Positions 1 through 9,351 of a DNA stretch of 34,183 nucleotides are shown here, piece by piece. The translations under genes were made by a program, and so were the position numbers. The stretch lies in contig JAESUH010000129.1 in assembly GCA_016763155.1 (NCBI GenBank), forward strand, positions 1-34,183, read 5' to 3'. Each line of letters opens with the position of its first letter. Within the stretch, counting starts at the first letter, position 1. The stretch is from Rhizobiaceae bacterium. Its GTDB lineage: Bacteria; Pseudomonadota; Alphaproteobacteria; Rhizobiales; Rhizobiaceae. The notes under the pieces were generated by a model. The model saw only the letters and a program-made list of their open reading frames with translations, ran no database searches and was not told the origin of the DNA.

Positions 1-2
1 AA

Positions 3-431
3 GCAACTGGCGCAAATTTAAAAGATGGCATTTTGACAATTCGAACATCGAAAACGGGCACATTAATTAAATCAATCTTGCCACGAAAGCTAATTACAGC
101 CATCAAAGAATTATCAAATAATGACCTTGGTTATATTTGCACAAATACGTATGGCCAACCTTGGACATCAGACGGTTTTAATGCATCTTTTTTTAAATTC
201 AAAAAAGGTTTACAGGATAAAGGGTTGATAGGAGAAAATATAACCTTCCACGGTTTAAGACATACATATGCAACCCATTTACGTGAAGAGAATGTTACTA
301 ATGAAGATATTGCAACGGCTCTTGGACATGCGGACCCAAAAACAACAAATATGTATAATAAAAATGTCGATACGTTAAAAATTCAAAATAAAATTGTGTC
401 AATCTTTGACCGAGAAGAGAACGAAAAGTAG
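3..431 (+). CDS. Tyrosine recombinase (phage-type integrase), C-terminal part
   Basis: This is the C-terminal catalytic domain of a tyrosine site-specific recombinase, which cuts and rejoins DNA at attachment sites. The reading frame is open to the left window edge, so the gene starts outside; the TTG at 33 is probably not the true start. Visible catalytic motifs are HGLRH (Arg and His of the R-H-R-Y set), the later LGHAD His, and the nucleophile Tyr in TTNMYNKN. The gene is clearly AT-rich compared with the housekeeping genes to its right and ends about 95 bp from the 3' end of tRNA-Phe. That placement is typical of integrases of islands or prophages inserted in tRNA genes. The family call is firm; the nature of the element is unknown because it lies outside the window. 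Confidence 0.88.
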   Translation, partial: ATGANLKDGILTIRTSKTGTLIKSILPRKLITAIKELSNNDLGYICTNTYGQPWTSDGFNASFFKFKKGLQDKGLIGENITFHGLRHTYATHLREENVTNEDIATALGHADPKTTNMYNKNVDTLKIQNKIVSIFDREENEK

Positions 432-438
432 ACAAGTT

Positions 439-469
439 TGTAAAACTTTTAAGAAATTAGTGTAAAACT
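439..469. repeat. Two direct repeats TGTAAAACT between integrase and tRNA
   Basis: TGTAAAACT occurs at 439-447 and again at 461-469, about two helical turns apart, in the AT-rich gap between the integrase stop and tRNA-Phe. The spacing and position would suit integrase arm-type binding sites, but this is inference from position only. Confidence 0.35.
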
Positions 470-526
470 GTCAGAATCAAAAAATGACAAATTTTCGATA
501 GCAAGTTGAAATATAAAGAAAATAAG

Positions 527-602
527 TGGTGCCCGAACCTGGATTTGAACCAGGGACACACGGATTTTCAATCCGTTGCTCTACCAACTGAGCTATTCGG
601 GC
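527..602 (-). tRNA. tRNA-Phe (GAA)
   Basis: On the minus strand the sequence folds as a 76-nt tRNA. The acceptor stem is GCCCGAA paired with TTCGGGC, the anticodon stem is ACGGA/TCCGT around loop TTGAAAA, the T-loop is GGTTCAAATCC, and the CCA end is encoded. The anticodon GAA reads Phe codons. Its 3' end faces the integrase gene, so it is a likely attachment site for the element to the left. Confidence 0.97.
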
Positions 603-772
603 AAGTCTGCATGCGCCAGTAGGTGGCGGACTGCGGATTAGTGTGCGGTTTATAGGCGGTCAGGCGGGTTGTGTCCAGTGCTTTGGAGAGCAAATTCAAG
701 CAAATTTTGAGAAGGTTTATTCAGGCGTCCAAAACACCAATCAGGGAACGGTTTTTTGAAGCGGAATTACTA

Positions 773-970
773 TTAATATTCGTCTTCAGGCAGCGCCTCA
801 TCGGTGCTTTCACTGGCTATCACATAGCTTCCAGCGAGCCATTTACCCAAATCCAGATCTGAGCACCGGCTGGAGCAAAATGGATAGGTTGTGCGCGCAG
901 AAGGTGCCGAACAATAGGGACAGGGCACATTTTTTCGTAAAGGCGTTACGTTTTCTGCTTTGCGGCTCAT
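773..970 (-). CDS. yacG: DNA gyrase inhibitor YacG (zinc-binding)
   Basis: This 65-residue protein matches the YacG family, small zinc proteins that bind DNA gyrase and limit its activity. The zinc site is visible as CPYC (Cys17, Cys20) followed by CSSRC (Cys32, Cys36). The following stretch DLGKWLAGSYVI is the family's conserved core, and the C-terminal tail is acidic as usual. An AGGATC ribosome site precedes the ATG. It is the last gene of the conserved murA-to-yacG block, 26 bp downstream of maf, an arrangement common in Hyphomicrobiales. Confidence 0.92.
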   Translation of the reverse strand: MSRKAENVTPLRKNVPCPYCSAPSARTTYPFCSSRCSDLDLGKWLAGSYVIASESTDEALPEDEY

Positions 971-996
971 ATTGATCCTGTTTGCGTGTTTATAGC

Positions 997-1620
997 CTAA
1001 ATCCGATTGAGCCAGTTGTAATGAACAGGATAGCCCTCGCCGGTCAGCAAAGACACGGTCTCATAAAGCGGCAACCCGACTACATTGGTATAAGAGCCCA
1101 CTAGCTTGACCACAAAACTCCCGGCGATTCCCTGAATTGCATAGCCGCCAGCCTTACCCCGCCACTCGCCAGATGCCAGATACGCATCCATTTCATCGCT
1201 CGAAAGCCGCTTGAAACGAATTCTGGATTCTACCAGCCTGTGACGCATAGCGCCTTTGGGAGTTACAAGTGTGATGCCGGTATATACTCGGTGGGTACGG
1301 CCCGATAAGAGTCGCAAACACATAGAAGCTTCATCAAGCATTTCAGCTTTTGGCAATATGCGGCGGCCAAGACCAACTACCGTATCGGCCGCCAGAATAA
1401 AACTATCTTGCAATTCTTCTGAACGACGGGCATTGGCAATTGCCAGCCTCGCCTTCTCTTTGCACAGCCGCTTGGCCAGCGAGCGCGGGGCTTCGCCTTT
1501 TTGCGGAGTTTCATCCGCATTTACCGGGGAAAGATGGTCCGGCTCTATGCCCGCCTGCTGCAAAAGTTGCAATCGGCGGGGAGAACCTGAAGCCAATACC
1601 AGTTTTGGCCTGCCTGTCAT
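997..1620 (-). CDS. maf: Maf-like nucleoside triphosphate pyrophosphatase
   Basis: The protein (207 residues) belongs to the Maf/HAM1-like pyrophosphatases, which hydrolyse non-canonical or surplus nucleoside triphosphates to monophosphates and pyrophosphate. The N-terminal signature LASGSPRR, the ADETP motif near residue 35, the AADTVV segment with the catalytic Asp and the KAEMLDEA helix are all present, and the length is normal. AGGAA precedes the ATG. It sits between infA and yacG on the same strand with short gaps, so it is probably co-transcribed. Which Maf subfamily (dTTP/UTP or m7GTP type) cannot be fixed by eye. Confidence 0.94.
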   Translation of the reverse strand: MTGRPKLVLASGSPRRLQLLQQAGIEPDHLSPVNADETPQKGEAPRSLAKRLCKEKARLAIANARRSEELQDSFILAADTVVGLGRRILPKAEMLDEASMCLRLLSGRTHRVYTGITLVTPKGAMRHRLVESRIRFKRLSSDEMDAYLASGEWRGKAGGYAIQGIAGSFVVKLVGSYTNVVGLPLYETVSLLTGEGYPVHYNWLNRI

Positions 1621-1656
1621 GATATGTTCCTGGGCCCTATGAAATCACAAAACCTG

Positions 1657-1875
1657 CTATTTGAAACGATAGGTAATGCGGCCCTTGGTCAAATCGTAAG
1701 GCGTCATTTCCACCAATACTTTGTCACCAGCCAACACACGAATACGGTTCTTGCGCATCCGGCCAGCCGTATGTGCAATAATTTCGTGATCGTTTTCCAA
1801 TTTTACCCGGAAGGTTGCGTTCGGGAGCAATTCCGATACCACACCTGGGAATTCTAATACTTCTTCTTTAGCCAT
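1657..1875 (-). CDS. infA: Translation initiation factor IF-1
   Basis: This is a full-length 72-residue IF-1, the small OB-fold protein that binds the 30S A site and helps IF-2 and IF-3 during initiation. The sequence begins [20 protein letters not shown], and the later motifs [16 protein letters not shown] and [15 protein letters not shown] are close to universal in the family. A GAGGA ribosome site lies a few bases before the ATG. The gene lies between the protein phosphatase and maf, the standard alphaproteobacterial order. Nothing is unusual. Confidence 0.97.
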   Translation of the reverse strand: MAKEEVLEFPGVVSELLPNATFRVKLENDHEIIAHTAGRMRKNRIRVLAGDKVLVEMTPYDLTKGRITYRFK

Positions 1876-2016
1876 TCGTCCTCAGCAACTCTATCCTGGA
1901 AATTTAGGGAAACTTATTGGAGTTCGCACCATTTGTGAACCCATCATTCCCATATAGACCGGTTTAATGCAAAAAACCATGATGAGTTTCAATAGATACC
2001 GTTTATGACGCAGCGA

Positions 2017-2454
2017 TCACGAAGAAAAGCGCTCTTTTATCTTCGCTTCAAGAAAATCACGCACCTTGGTATAGCCTTGCAAAACCTGCTCGCGATTGCC
2101 AGCAATGGTGGAAGGATCTTCCGTCGGCCAGTATTCTACATCTACCGCCTGCGTCCTCGTCAGTTCAAGCGCGCTATGATGGGCTTCCGGCGACAATGTG
2201 ACAATCAAATCAAAATATTGATCCGCAAGGTCATCCAGCTTGGTTGGTTTGTGGCTGATGATGGAAATACCACGATCTTGCATGGCTGCCAGGGTAAAGC
2301 CGCTTGGTTCTCCAGCCCTAATGCCAGCGGACTGTACGTAGATTTCTTTACCAAACAAATCCCGGGTCAAATATTCTGCCATCGGGGAACGAATGGCATT
2401 CATGGCACATACGAACAAAACGGAGCTGGGTCGGTTTTTGGTTTGTTCAGCCAA
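2017..2454 (-). CDS. Low-molecular-weight phosphotyrosine phosphatase family protein
   Basis: The protein matches low-molecular-weight protein tyrosine phosphatases and related ArsC-like enzymes. The C-x5-R phosphate loop is visible as VCAMNAIRSP near the N-terminus, and the general acid Asp lies in the PTEDPSTI segment. I place the start at the TTG at 2454, not the upstream TTG at 2481. A strong GGAGGGGG ribosome site lies just before 2454, and this puts the start 2 bp after the stop of the preceding UPF0262 gene, which suggests translational coupling. The result is 145 residues, normal for the family. The substrate is unknown; the gene is a standard member of this housekeeping cluster. Confidence 0.88.
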   Translation of the reverse strand: MAEQTKNRPSSVLFVCAMNAIRSPMAEYLTRDLFGKEIYVQSAGIRAGEPSGFTLAAMQDRGISIISHKPTKLDDLADQYFDLIVTLSPEAHHSALELTRTQAVDVEYWPTEDPSTIAGNREQVLQGYTKVRDFLEAKIKERFSS

Positions 2455-2456
2455 TC

Positions 2457-2939
2457 CTACCCCCTCCAGTGCAATACGCAAATTAGTGTGAACAATCGCC
2501 GCGCAGTCGAGAAATCAAAATCTATTTTGCCAGAAAGGCGATCTTTCAGTGTTTCCGACCCTTCATTGTGCAGGCCCCGCCTGCCCATATCGATGGCCTC
2601 AATCTGGCTGGGAGAAGCGGTGCGGATAGCTTCATAATAGCTCTCGCAAATCAAGAAATAGTCTTTGATTATTTTCTTGAACGGGGTCAGGGAAAGAATG
2701 TGAGTCGCAATCCGCGTGCCATCTTCATTTGAAATATCGAAGACAAGGCGAGATTCCACAACTGATATAACCAGCTTGTACGGCCCGCCCGACTCATCGC
2801 CAGCGGGCATGAAAACATTTTCTTCAATCAGATCGAAAATCGCAACCGCGCGCTCATGCTCAATATCAGGGGTCGCCCGCCCGATAGATTTATCGTCCAG
2901 AATAACTTCAACAAGTCTTTGATTGTTATTTTCAGTCAC
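2457..2939 (-). CDS. UPF0262 family protein
   Basis: The 160-residue protein matches UPF0262, a family found in alphaproteobacteria with no established biochemical function. The recognisable conserved stretches are [15 protein letters not shown] near residue 28, [20 protein letters not shown] in the middle and [18 protein letters not shown] at the end. The start is GTG, 9 bp downstream of the hisD stop. It is followed almost without gap by the phosphatase gene, so hisD, this gene and the phosphatase probably form one transcript. Its position between hisD and the phosphatase is a lineage marker for Hyphomicrobiales. Confidence 0.93.
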   Translation of the reverse strand: MTENNNQRLVEVILDDKSIGRATPDIEHERAVAIFDLIEENVFMPAGDESGGPYKLVISVVESRLVFDISNEDGTRIATHILSLTPFKKIIKDYFLICESYYEAIRTASPSQIEAIDMGRRGLHNEGSETLKDRLSGKIDFDFSTARRLFTLICVLHWRG

Positions 2940-2948
2940 GTTGGCGGC

Positions 2949-4241
2949 TCATCTGTTCATACGAATTGAAACAGACTTGGCATGGGCTTGCAATCCCTCG
3001 GCATCTGCCAGAGTGACAGCAGCCGGGCCAATCTTTGCTAATTGTTCGGGGCCGCAATGAAGCACCGAAGTTTTTTTGATAAAATCGAGCACCGAAAGAC
3101 CCGAAGAAAAACGGGCAGATCGCGCTGTGGGTAAAACATGGTTTGGCCCAGCAACATAATCACCAATGGCTTCCGGCGTATAACGCCCCATAAATACAGA
3201 ACCAGCATTTCGAACACCGGCAAGCAATGCATCAGGATCGTCCGTGGCAATTTCCAGATGCTCTGGAGCAAGACAGTTTACCAGAGGAAGTGCATCTTCC
3301 AAGGTCTCTACCAGAATGATTGCACCAAAATCCTGCCAGCTGGCGCGGGCAATATCAGCCCGTGGCAAGGTCGTTAAGTGGCGCTCAATGGCTGCTTCCA
3401 CATCTTTTGCAAACTGGGCATTATCTGTAACCAGAATAGATTGGGCGCTCTTATCGTGTTCCGCCTGAGCCAGCAAATCAATGGCAATCCAGTCCGGATC
3501 ATTATCGCCATCAGCCAGAACCAGCACTTCGGAGGGGCCAGCAATCATATCAATACCAACAGTGCCAAATACCTGCCGCTTGGCGGCCGCCACAAAGGCA
3601 TTGCCGGGGCCTGTGATCTTGGCCACTGGCTTGATGGTTTGTGTGCCATAAGCCAACGCGGCCACAGCCTGAGCACCACCAATACGGTAAATTTCGTGCA
3701 CACCAGCCATTTTCGCAGCAGCCAGCACCGATGGGTTCAAAATACCTTCGGGCGTTGGCACAACCATAACAATGCGCTCAACCCCTGCCACCTGGGCCGG
3801 AACTGCATTCATCAACACAGAACTAGGATAAGACGCCGTGCCACCAGGAACATATAGCCCTACCGCCTCAATGGCGCTCCAGCGGGTTCCAAGTTTGACA
3901 CCTATTTGATCGGTATAAAAATCATCCTTCGGCATTTGCCGAGCATGGTGAGCGTGGATACGCTCATGAGCCAGTTCAAGTGCTGCAAGTGTTTCCGCAG
4001 GCACTTTGGCAATTGCTGTTTCAATTTCAGCTTCACTGATACGCAATTGATCGCTGCTCAGTTCGAATTGGTCGAATTTGGCTGTATAGTCAATAAGTGC
4101 CGCATCACCGCGCAACCGAGTTTCCGCTATAATATCGCGGACAATTGTATCCACCTCTTCGGAAACTTCGCGCTTTACGCCTAGAAGCTTTTCGAATTGC
4201 CGGTCAAAATCTGTATCACCCTGATTGAGGCGCGTAACCAT
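2949..4241 (-). CDS. hisD: Histidinol dehydrogenase
   Basis: HisD carries out the last two steps of histidine synthesis, oxidising L-histidinol to L-histidine with two NAD+. The 430-residue length is normal. Conserved stretches include AIEAVGLYVPGGTASYPSS, TGPGNAFVAAAKRQVFG and GIDMIAGPSEVLVLADG. Zinc-binding positions are recognisable in LLAQAEHDKSAQS (Gln and His), GDYVAGPNHVLPT (Asp) and LQAHAKSV (His). It lies 13 bp after the DUF2948 gene. The hisD gene standing apart from other his genes, in this murA-infA block, is normal for alphaproteobacteria. Confidence 0.97.
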   Translation of the reverse strand: MVTRLNQGDTDFDRQFEKLLGVKREVSEEVDTIVRDIIAETRLRGDAALIDYTAKFDQFELSSDQLRISEAEIETAIAKVPAETLAALELAHERIHAHHARQMPKDDFYTDQIGVKLGTRWSAIEAVGLYVPGGTASYPSSVLMNAVPAQVAGVERIVMVVPTPEGILNPSVLAAAKMAGVHEIYRIGGAQAVAALAYGTQTIKPVAKITGPGNAFVAAAKRQVFGTVGIDMIAGPSEVLVLADGDNDPDWIAIDLLAQAEHDKSAQSILVTDNAQFAKDVEAAIERHLTTLPRADIARASWQDFGAIILVETLEDALPLVNCLAPEHLEIATDDPDALLAGVRNAGSVFMGRYTPEAIGDYVAGPNHVLPTARSARFSSGLSVLDFIKKTSVLHCGPEQLAKIGPAAVTLADAEGLQAHAKSVSIRMNR

Positions 4242-4254
4242 TTGCGTTCTCGCT

Positions 4255-4704
4255 TTAGTCGGCGTGAGTGGGCTGGGATTTTGCTTCCCATGCGGCAGAC
4301 AAATCAGACATTTGGGCCTCTATGCATTCTACTTCCAGCTTAATGGCGCCATCGCCGGCAAAGACCAGCTCGATCACCCCACCAGGAGCCTCGCCTTCGC
4401 TAAAGGTGATCGCCAATAGCGACAAGACCATATCCGATTGAGACCGATCAACGCCCATAAGTTGAACCCGGTTGACCCGTTCAAAATGCAACACCGTGCG
4501 ACGCCGCTCAAAATTTTTCTTGCTCTTTTTCCCGTCAGCATCTTCCCAGACGAAACGGTTAAGCGAGAGCAGAAATCTCTTGTCACGACCCAGATATTCC
4601 AGATCGGATACTTTCAAAACCCCGTCCTGACAACACGCAGAAACGATTGCCAAATCTTCGGCATCCATGGCTACAAGCTTAAGGGGTGGCTTGGAATCTG
4701 TCAT
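4255..4704 (-). CDS. DUF2948 family protein
   Basis: The protein matches DUF2948, an alphaproteobacterial family of unknown function always seen near murA and hisD. Conserved features are PLKLVAMDAEDLAIVSACCQ at the N-terminus, RFLLSLNRFVWED in the middle and RRRTVLHFERVNRVQ. I use the ATG at 4704 (149 residues); the frame is open further to 4776, but those extra 24 residues do not look like the family. No signal peptide or membrane segment is visible, so it is probably cytoplasmic. It lies about 100 bp downstream of murA and 13 bp upstream of hisD. Confidence 0.88.
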   Translation of the reverse strand: MTDSKPPLKLVAMDAEDLAIVSACCQDGVLKVSDLEYLGRDKRFLLSLNRFVWEDADGKKSKKNFERRRTVLHFERVNRVQLMGVDRSQSDMVLSLLAITFSEGEAPGGVIELVFAGDGAIKLEVECIEAQMSDLSAAWEAKSQPTHAD

Positions 4705-4801
4705 TTGATCTGATGTCCATTTGCAAGAAGGTGTATGGGTATTATTGCAAAAGTAATAGGCATCATTGCACCGCAATACAACAGCCTATTAGAGTTGCCA
4801 A

Positions 4802-6091
4802 CTATTCCGATACCCGTGAGATCGTTGCCCCACAATTGGAAAGTTTTTCTTCCAAACGTTCAAAACCGCGATCCAAATGGTAGACCCGGTTGACCGTAGT
4901 GGTTCCTTTGGCAACCAATCCGGCAATTACCAGAGAAACTGAGGCACGCAAATCGGTGGCCATTACAGGAGCGCCGGTCAATTCTGATACGCCTTCGACC
5001 GTAGCATCCTGACCATCAAGAGAGATTTTGGCACCCAAACGCGCCAGTTCCTGCACATGCATGAAACGATTTTCAAAAATGGTTTCCTTGATGTGCGACG
5101 TTCCCTTGGCCATGGTCATCAGGGCCATGAATTGCGCCTGCAGATCTGTGGGAAATCCCGGGAAAGGCTGAGTTTCCATATCAGTTGCGATAAGGTCAGT
5201 TCCATTGCGCGAAACACGTATGCCCTCATTGGTAGGTTCAACCGTAACGCCAGCACGAACCAGCGTATCCAGCGCTTCCTGCAACAAATCAGGTTGCGCA
5301 CCTTTGAGCAAAATATCACCACCAGTCATGGCAACAGCAATAGCATAAGTGCCGGTCTCAATACGATCTGGTAAAACACGGTGACGGCAGCCATGCAGCT
5401 TTTCCACCCCGTCAATGGTGATGGTGGATGTTCCAGCACCTGATATTTTTGCACCCATCGCGTTAAGGCATTTTGCCAAATCCACAACTTCTGGCTCGCG
5501 GGCGGTATTTTCAAGCACGGTTTGACCCTTGGCAAGGGTTGCAGCCATCATCGCCACATGGGTAGCACCCACTGAAACTTTTGGAAATTTAAAGTGCGTG
5601 CCTATAAGCCCGCCTTCAGCACTGGCAACCACATAGCCATTTTCGACTTCAATCTTTGCTCCAAGCGCTCGCAAACTGTCCAAAAACAGATCAACAGGCC
5701 GTGTGCCAATTGCACAACCGCCCGGCAGAGAGACCCTGCCCTCATGACAGCGCGCCAATAGAGGGCCAAGAACCCAAAAGCTGGCACGCATTTTAGAGAC
5801 CAGTTCGTAGGGAGCCGTTGTATCAGCGATTTCACCAGCGGTGAATTTTACCACCCGGCCCATTTGTCCGGCCTGGCCTTTACGCTTGCCTTCAACTTGA
5901 AAATCTACCCCATGATTGGTGAGAATTCGCACCAGCGATTCTACATCAGCAAGGTCCGGCAGGTTTTCCAGCGTCACGGTTTCTGCGGTCAACATGCTGG
6001 CAATCATCAAAGGCAGAGCCGCATTTTTTGCGCCCGAAATAGGAATCGTTCCGTTAAGCCTGTTGCCGCCGGTAATAACAATACTATCCAT
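4802..6091 (-). CDS. murA: UDP-N-acetylglucosamine 1-carboxyvinyltransferase
   Basis: MurA transfers enolpyruvate from phosphoenolpyruvate to UDP-GlcNAc, the first committed step of peptidoglycan synthesis, in the cytoplasm. The 429-residue length is normal. Lys22 and Asn23 lie in the [10 protein letters not shown] motif. The loop [16 protein letters not shown] carries the catalytic Cys (residue 126), the target of fosfomycin; a Cys rather than Asp here predicts the usual sensitivity of the enzyme itself. An AAGGGA ribosome site precedes the ATG. It is the first gene of the block running to yacG. Confidence 0.97.
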   Translation of the reverse strand: MDSIVITGGNRLNGTIPISGAKNAALPLMIASMLTAETVTLENLPDLADVESLVRILTNHGVDFQVEGKRKGQAGQMGRVVKFTAGEIADTTAPYELVSKMRASFWVLGPLLARCHEGRVSLPGGCAIGTRPVDLFLDSLRALGAKIEVENGYVVASAEGGLIGTHFKFPKVSVGATHVAMMAATLAKGQTVLENTAREPEVVDLAKCLNAMGAKISGAGTSTITIDGVEKLHGCRHRVLPDRIETGTYAIAVAMTGGDILLKGAQPDLLQEALDTLVRAGVTVEPTNEGIRVSRNGTDLIATDMETQPFPGFPTDLQAQFMALMTMAKGTSHIKETIFENRFMHVQELARLGAKISLDGQDATVEGVSELTGAPVMATDLRASVSLVIAGLVAKGTTTVNRVYHLDRGFERLEEKLSNCGATISRVSE

Positions 6092-6214
6092 TAATAACGT
6101 CCCTTAGATTTTCTTCCCGACGGAGATATATTTGCGAAAGGCACGTTTAGCCCATCGCCATGACCACATCAAGGCGATGTTTAGCTTTGAGTTAACCAAA
6201 AAGGTTTGAATAAA

Positions 6215-6400
6215 TTAATCTGGCCGTTTGAGTTTCGGCCCCGTTCGCTTGCTAATCGCAGAATTACGTCGCTGCATCAGCCCATCCGCATTTGCCGGAT
6301 CAACCTTACGCTTACGCAGGTTTTGCCTCAGGGCCTTATTCAGGCGAGAAGTTTTCTGCTCATGGCTGTTTAAACCGCTAGAATCTGCTTTTTCACTCAT
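6215..6400 (-). CDS. Small basic protein of unknown function
   Basis: This is a 61-residue lysine- and arginine-rich protein with the core RLNKALRQNLRKRK. Small proteins of this kind, with an ALR-NLKRRK core, are common hypothetical proteins in alphaproteobacteria and often lie next to murA. The start could be the ATG at 6400 (MSEKADSS, my choice) or the in-frame ATG at 6430; neither has a well-spaced ribosome site. It lies about 120 bp upstream of murA on the same strand. The positive charge suggests contact with nucleic acid or the ribosome, but that is a guess. Confidence 0.6.
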   Translation of the reverse strand: MSEKADSSGLNSHEQKTSRLNKALRQNLRKRKVDPANADGLMQRRNSAISKRTGPKLKRPD

Positions 6401-6552
6401 CCCTTTATTTAGGCCGGAAAGCCTCAGCATTCAAAACAAAAAATGGAATATCCAAAAAATCTCCGAAAGAAGCACATATTTCAACTCAAAACCCTTGCCA
6501 GCACCCCTCACCTATGTCAGAAGCGTCTCGCTTTCATACGTTCATGAAACAA

Positions 6553-6627
6553 GCTGTCGTAGCTCAGCGGTAGAGCACTTCATTGGTAATGAAGAGGTCC
6601 CGAGTTCGATCCTCGGCGACAGCACCA
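6553..6627 (+). tRNA. tRNA-Thr (GGT)
   Basis: A complete 75-nt tRNA is present. The acceptor stem is GCTGTCG paired with CGACAGC, the D-arm is AGCTCAGCGGTAGAGCA, the anticodon stem is CTTCA/TGAAG around TTGGTAA, the T-arm contains GAGTTCGATCCTC, and the CCA end is encoded. The anticodon GGT reads Thr ACC/ACU codons. Confidence 0.97.
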
Positions 6628-7108
6628 TTTTCCTTAATAAAACCATCGCCTTACAAGGCGCTCAAACACTTCTAATATTTGCGGTTTTCAAAAAGTAAGC
6701 ACATAGTAAGCAGAAATTCGGGAACTCGCGGGACCATTTGCAACGCGCTCAACTTTAGCTTTCTTCCGCCAACACAACGGAAATACCCAAGATTCCTAGG
6801 CAATCGTTCGGACATGATCCTGACTTCAGGTGCCCTTTGTCCTATAATGCCCGAATGAAAAATGACGTCACGAGATAGTTTCGACGAAGGGCCGCCGCAG
6901 ATCAAAGTCGAATGAGCTTTGCTGGAACGGGACTCTGTGAAAAACTGGCCAAAGGTCAAAAACTATCTCGGAGAAATAATACGCCCCCAATTTGCGGTCG
7001 ACTCCTGCCGCTTCAGATCGGCACAAATCGCCTGAACCTGGAGCCACGAAGCTCCTTCCTCGGGAGAGAAAGAAGCTTCGCAAACCTTATGCCCGTAAGT
7101 ACGTAGAT
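6628..7108. other. Gene-free stretch downstream of tRNA-Thr
   Basis: About 480 bp between tRNA-Thr and the end of the sulfatase gene contain no reading frame I can recognise. The short frames on both strands look like chance openings. Directly after the tRNA is a small direct repeat (GTAAGCA twice, four bases apart, near 6695-6715). Position suggests a decayed insertion at the tRNA, but there is no protein evidence. Confidence 0.4.
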
Positions 7109-8746
7109 CTAACGTACCAAGCGGGTCACACCAGTATAAGGTTCTCCCGTAGCAACTGGAGTATGTGGATATTTTTTGATTTGATCCTCATGACGAGACT
7201 TCATGAAATCAAAAGCTGGCCACGCCCAGAGGAATTGAGCCATAAGTGGGTGTTCTTCCCTAGGGTCTTTTTCCAAATCAAAAAACCCTTTGCCAGCCAA
7301 ACCAGGTGCTGCGCCAGCAAAATGCCGTTTGTACTGTTGTTTTACGATCGCAGAAAGCTGCGGACCCTGATAAATAAACACATGATCACGCCGGCCATTT
7401 CCATCACCATTAAGGAGAAGTGATGTCTGATCGATGCCATCAATAACCCTGTCTCTTGGAATGGCATCCATTTTTCCGCCAAGACGGGCAAATGTCGTGA
7501 ACAAATCAGTTGCATGCACCATGTCATGTACAACAGCACCTTTTTCGATCACACCAGGCCAATAAGCAAAAGCTGGTACTCGCACGCCGCCTTCAAGAAA
7601 ATCGTTCTTACCACCGCGGAAGATGCCAGGATTATGATAGGTGTCAGGCCAGATCTCAGCCATAGGTCCATTATCAGCCATTAGTACAATCAAGGTGTTG
7701 TCAGCGATGCCAAGTTTTTCAAGCATACCTACAATCTCACCTATCTGTTTATCGAGACGGAAGAAGCTCTCGGAGGAGGCAGAACCATGTGGTGTTTGCT
7801 TCGGTGAGTTCTTAGGGGAGAACATTTCCAAAGCATTAGGCCACCAATCTAGGAGAAACGGTTTGTCATCATTAGCGTGTTTTTCAATAAATTGTTTTAC
7901 ACGCGAATAAGCCATGACGTTGAACTCGAGATATTCTGCAGCGGTGCGAGGAGTTGAGACCTCTTTGCCTTTTTGCCCTTTAAAACCTTCAACAGCCCAC
8001 ATCCATTCAGTTGGGCGAAATTTCTTGTCCAGTGCATAGCGATCCCATTCGTCTTTTTCCCAACCCAAGGTGAGGAATGCATCCTCTGCTTCAGGCGTGA
8101 ACATTTGACCAGCAAACTGATTATACAAAGTAAATATAGCTTCATCGAAACCCTGATTATGCAGGTATGATTCTTCCATATCGCCAAAATGAGATTTCTC
8201 GAAAAACCCTGTGGTGTAATCATCATCAAGCACTTCTGCTATGGTGACTTCTGAACCGGGCAACCCCATTCTGTGAATAGGAAAAATAGGGAATATCATA
8301 CCACTGCGCACCGGTTGTCTACCGGTCATCGCTGCGACACGCGTTGGCGTGCAAGAGGGTTCTGTGTACATCCGGGTGAATGTCATTCCATTAGCAGCAA
8401 GCTTGTTGATGTTGGGTGATCTGTATCCCGTCACATTGTTGAGCATCTTATGGCCGATGGCACCATATTTCATGTCATCCCACATGATATGAATTATGTT
8501 TGGACGCTTGCCATGCTTCTTTTTCAGAGCATCCAGCTTCTTTTCAATGTCCAGATCTTCAGCTGCCCACTTATCACCATATTGCTCCAGAAGAAGTTGA
8601 TATTCTGAGTCCTGGATGATTTTGTTGTCTGCTGCCCATACCGGGGTTTGCAAGCCACCGCTTAATATTCCGATAGCTGCTAACGCAACCAATCCTTTTA
8701 AGCCTCCGCCAAAAAGGGTTGATTTATTTGTTCTTCGCTTCACCAT
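7109..8746 (-). CDS. Secreted arylsulfatase-family sulfatase
   Basis: This 545-residue protein is a type I sulfatase, an enzyme that hydrolyses sulfate esters using a formylglycine made from a Cys. The sulfatase signature is SCTPTRVAAMTGRQPVRSG with the Cys at residue 132; metal-binding Asp90-Asp91 lie in IIHIMWDD and a further acidic/Asn pair in LMADNGP. The N-terminus (about residues 1-39, ending PVWAAD) is a long basic-then-hydrophobic signal peptide, so the enzyme is exported. AAGGA lies before the ATG. The substrate (polysaccharide, steroid or small aryl sulfate) cannot be told by eye. No formylglycine-generating enzyme is in the window. The divergent membrane regulator at 9352 may control it. 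Confidence 0.93.
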   Translation of the reverse strand: MVKRRTNKSTLFGGGLKGLVALAAIGILSGGLQTPVWAADNKIIQDSEYQLLLEQYGDKWAAEDLDIEKKLDALKKKHGKRPNIIHIMWDDMKYGAIGHKMLNNVTGYRSPNINKLAANGMTFTRMYTEPSCTPTRVAAMTGRQPVRSGMIFPIFPIHRMGLPGSEVTIAEVLDDDYTTGFFEKSHFGDMEESYLHNQGFDEAIFTLYNQFAGQMFTPEAEDAFLTLGWEKDEWDRYALDKKFRPTEWMWAVEGFKGQKGKEVSTPRTAAEYLEFNVMAYSRVKQFIEKHANDDKPFLLDWWPNALEMFSPKNSPKQTPHGSASSESFFRLDKQIGEIVGMLEKLGIADNTLIVLMADNGPMAEIWPDTYHNPGIFRGGKNDFLEGGVRVPAFAYWPGVIEKGAVVHDMVHATDLFTTFARLGGKMDAIPRDRVIDGIDQTSLLLNGDGNGRRDHVFIYQGPQLSAIVKQQYKRHFAGAAPGLAGKGFFDLEKDPREEHPLMAQFLWAWPAFDFMKSRHEDQIKKYPHTPVATGEPYTGVTRLVR

Positions 8747-8910
8747 GTTGATTATCCTTCGTTAGGTTAAATGGCATTCAGTTATCTCGTAATTACCCTG
8801 ACCTGCGCCCCAAGTTCGATATCTTCAGTTTGCTCAAGAAACATGGAAACTACTCCAATATTTTTCATGGTTTCAGCACCGCCTCCTTTTTTTCAGTGCA
8901 CAGGAGTTCT

Positions 8911-9132
8911 TCATTTTAGCTTCTCAATCCATTCATGGATTTCCTTGCCCAATTCCTCAAAACTTTTTGCAAGCTCTTCTGAAAATTGCTCCTGCATATT
9001 TTCCCGCCTGTCCAACAATGCAGCCAATTCTTCGTAATGAGCGCACATCTCCCCAAGGTCAGGGTGAACTGTTCGGTAACGCGATATAAGTTGAAATTCC
9101 TTTGGAAAGGATTCTCGCCAAATTTTGTCCAT
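8911..9132 (-). CDS. Small acidic helical protein of unknown function
   Basis: The protein has 73 residues and no domain I recognise. It is rich in Glu and Lys, and the second half (EELAALLDRRENMQEQFSEE onward) looks like an amphipathic or coiled-coil helix. I choose the ATG at 9132 over the in-frame TTG at 9144, because GGAGG lies five bases before the ATG. The gene is on the same strand as the sulfatase and 164 bp upstream of it, so the two may share a transcript. The good ribosome site and ordered composition support a real gene, but the function is unknown. Confidence 0.6.
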   Translation of the reverse strand: MDKIWRESFPKEFQLISRYRTVHPDLGEMCAHYEELAALLDRRENMQEQFSEELAKSFEELGKEIHEWIEKLK

Positions 9133-9351
9133 CGCCACCTCCAACGGCTAATTGTGCTCACTCACTAAAGCAGTCACTGGCGCGATTTTTTTGCCAAAAG
9201 TGCTTTTGGTTGAAGTCGTCTGTGCTCGCGGATATCAAACCAAAAAGTTGAACCTAATTTAAGTAGGTTACCGTAGGTTACGGTGGGCAGCTTGAACCAA
9301 ACGGACAAATAACTTATTGATATTGCAACTCAAACGGGGTCAGAGTTTTCA

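Noticed and set aside
6153-6179. CATCGCC ... GGCGATG inverted repeat upstream of murA as a terminator
   Set aside because: Only 7 bp with a 13-base loop and no T-run; too weak to call.
6672-6959. 95-codon minus-strand frame after tRNA-Thr
   Set aside because: No recognisable protein family and no good ribosome site; overlapping frames on both strands are equally open.
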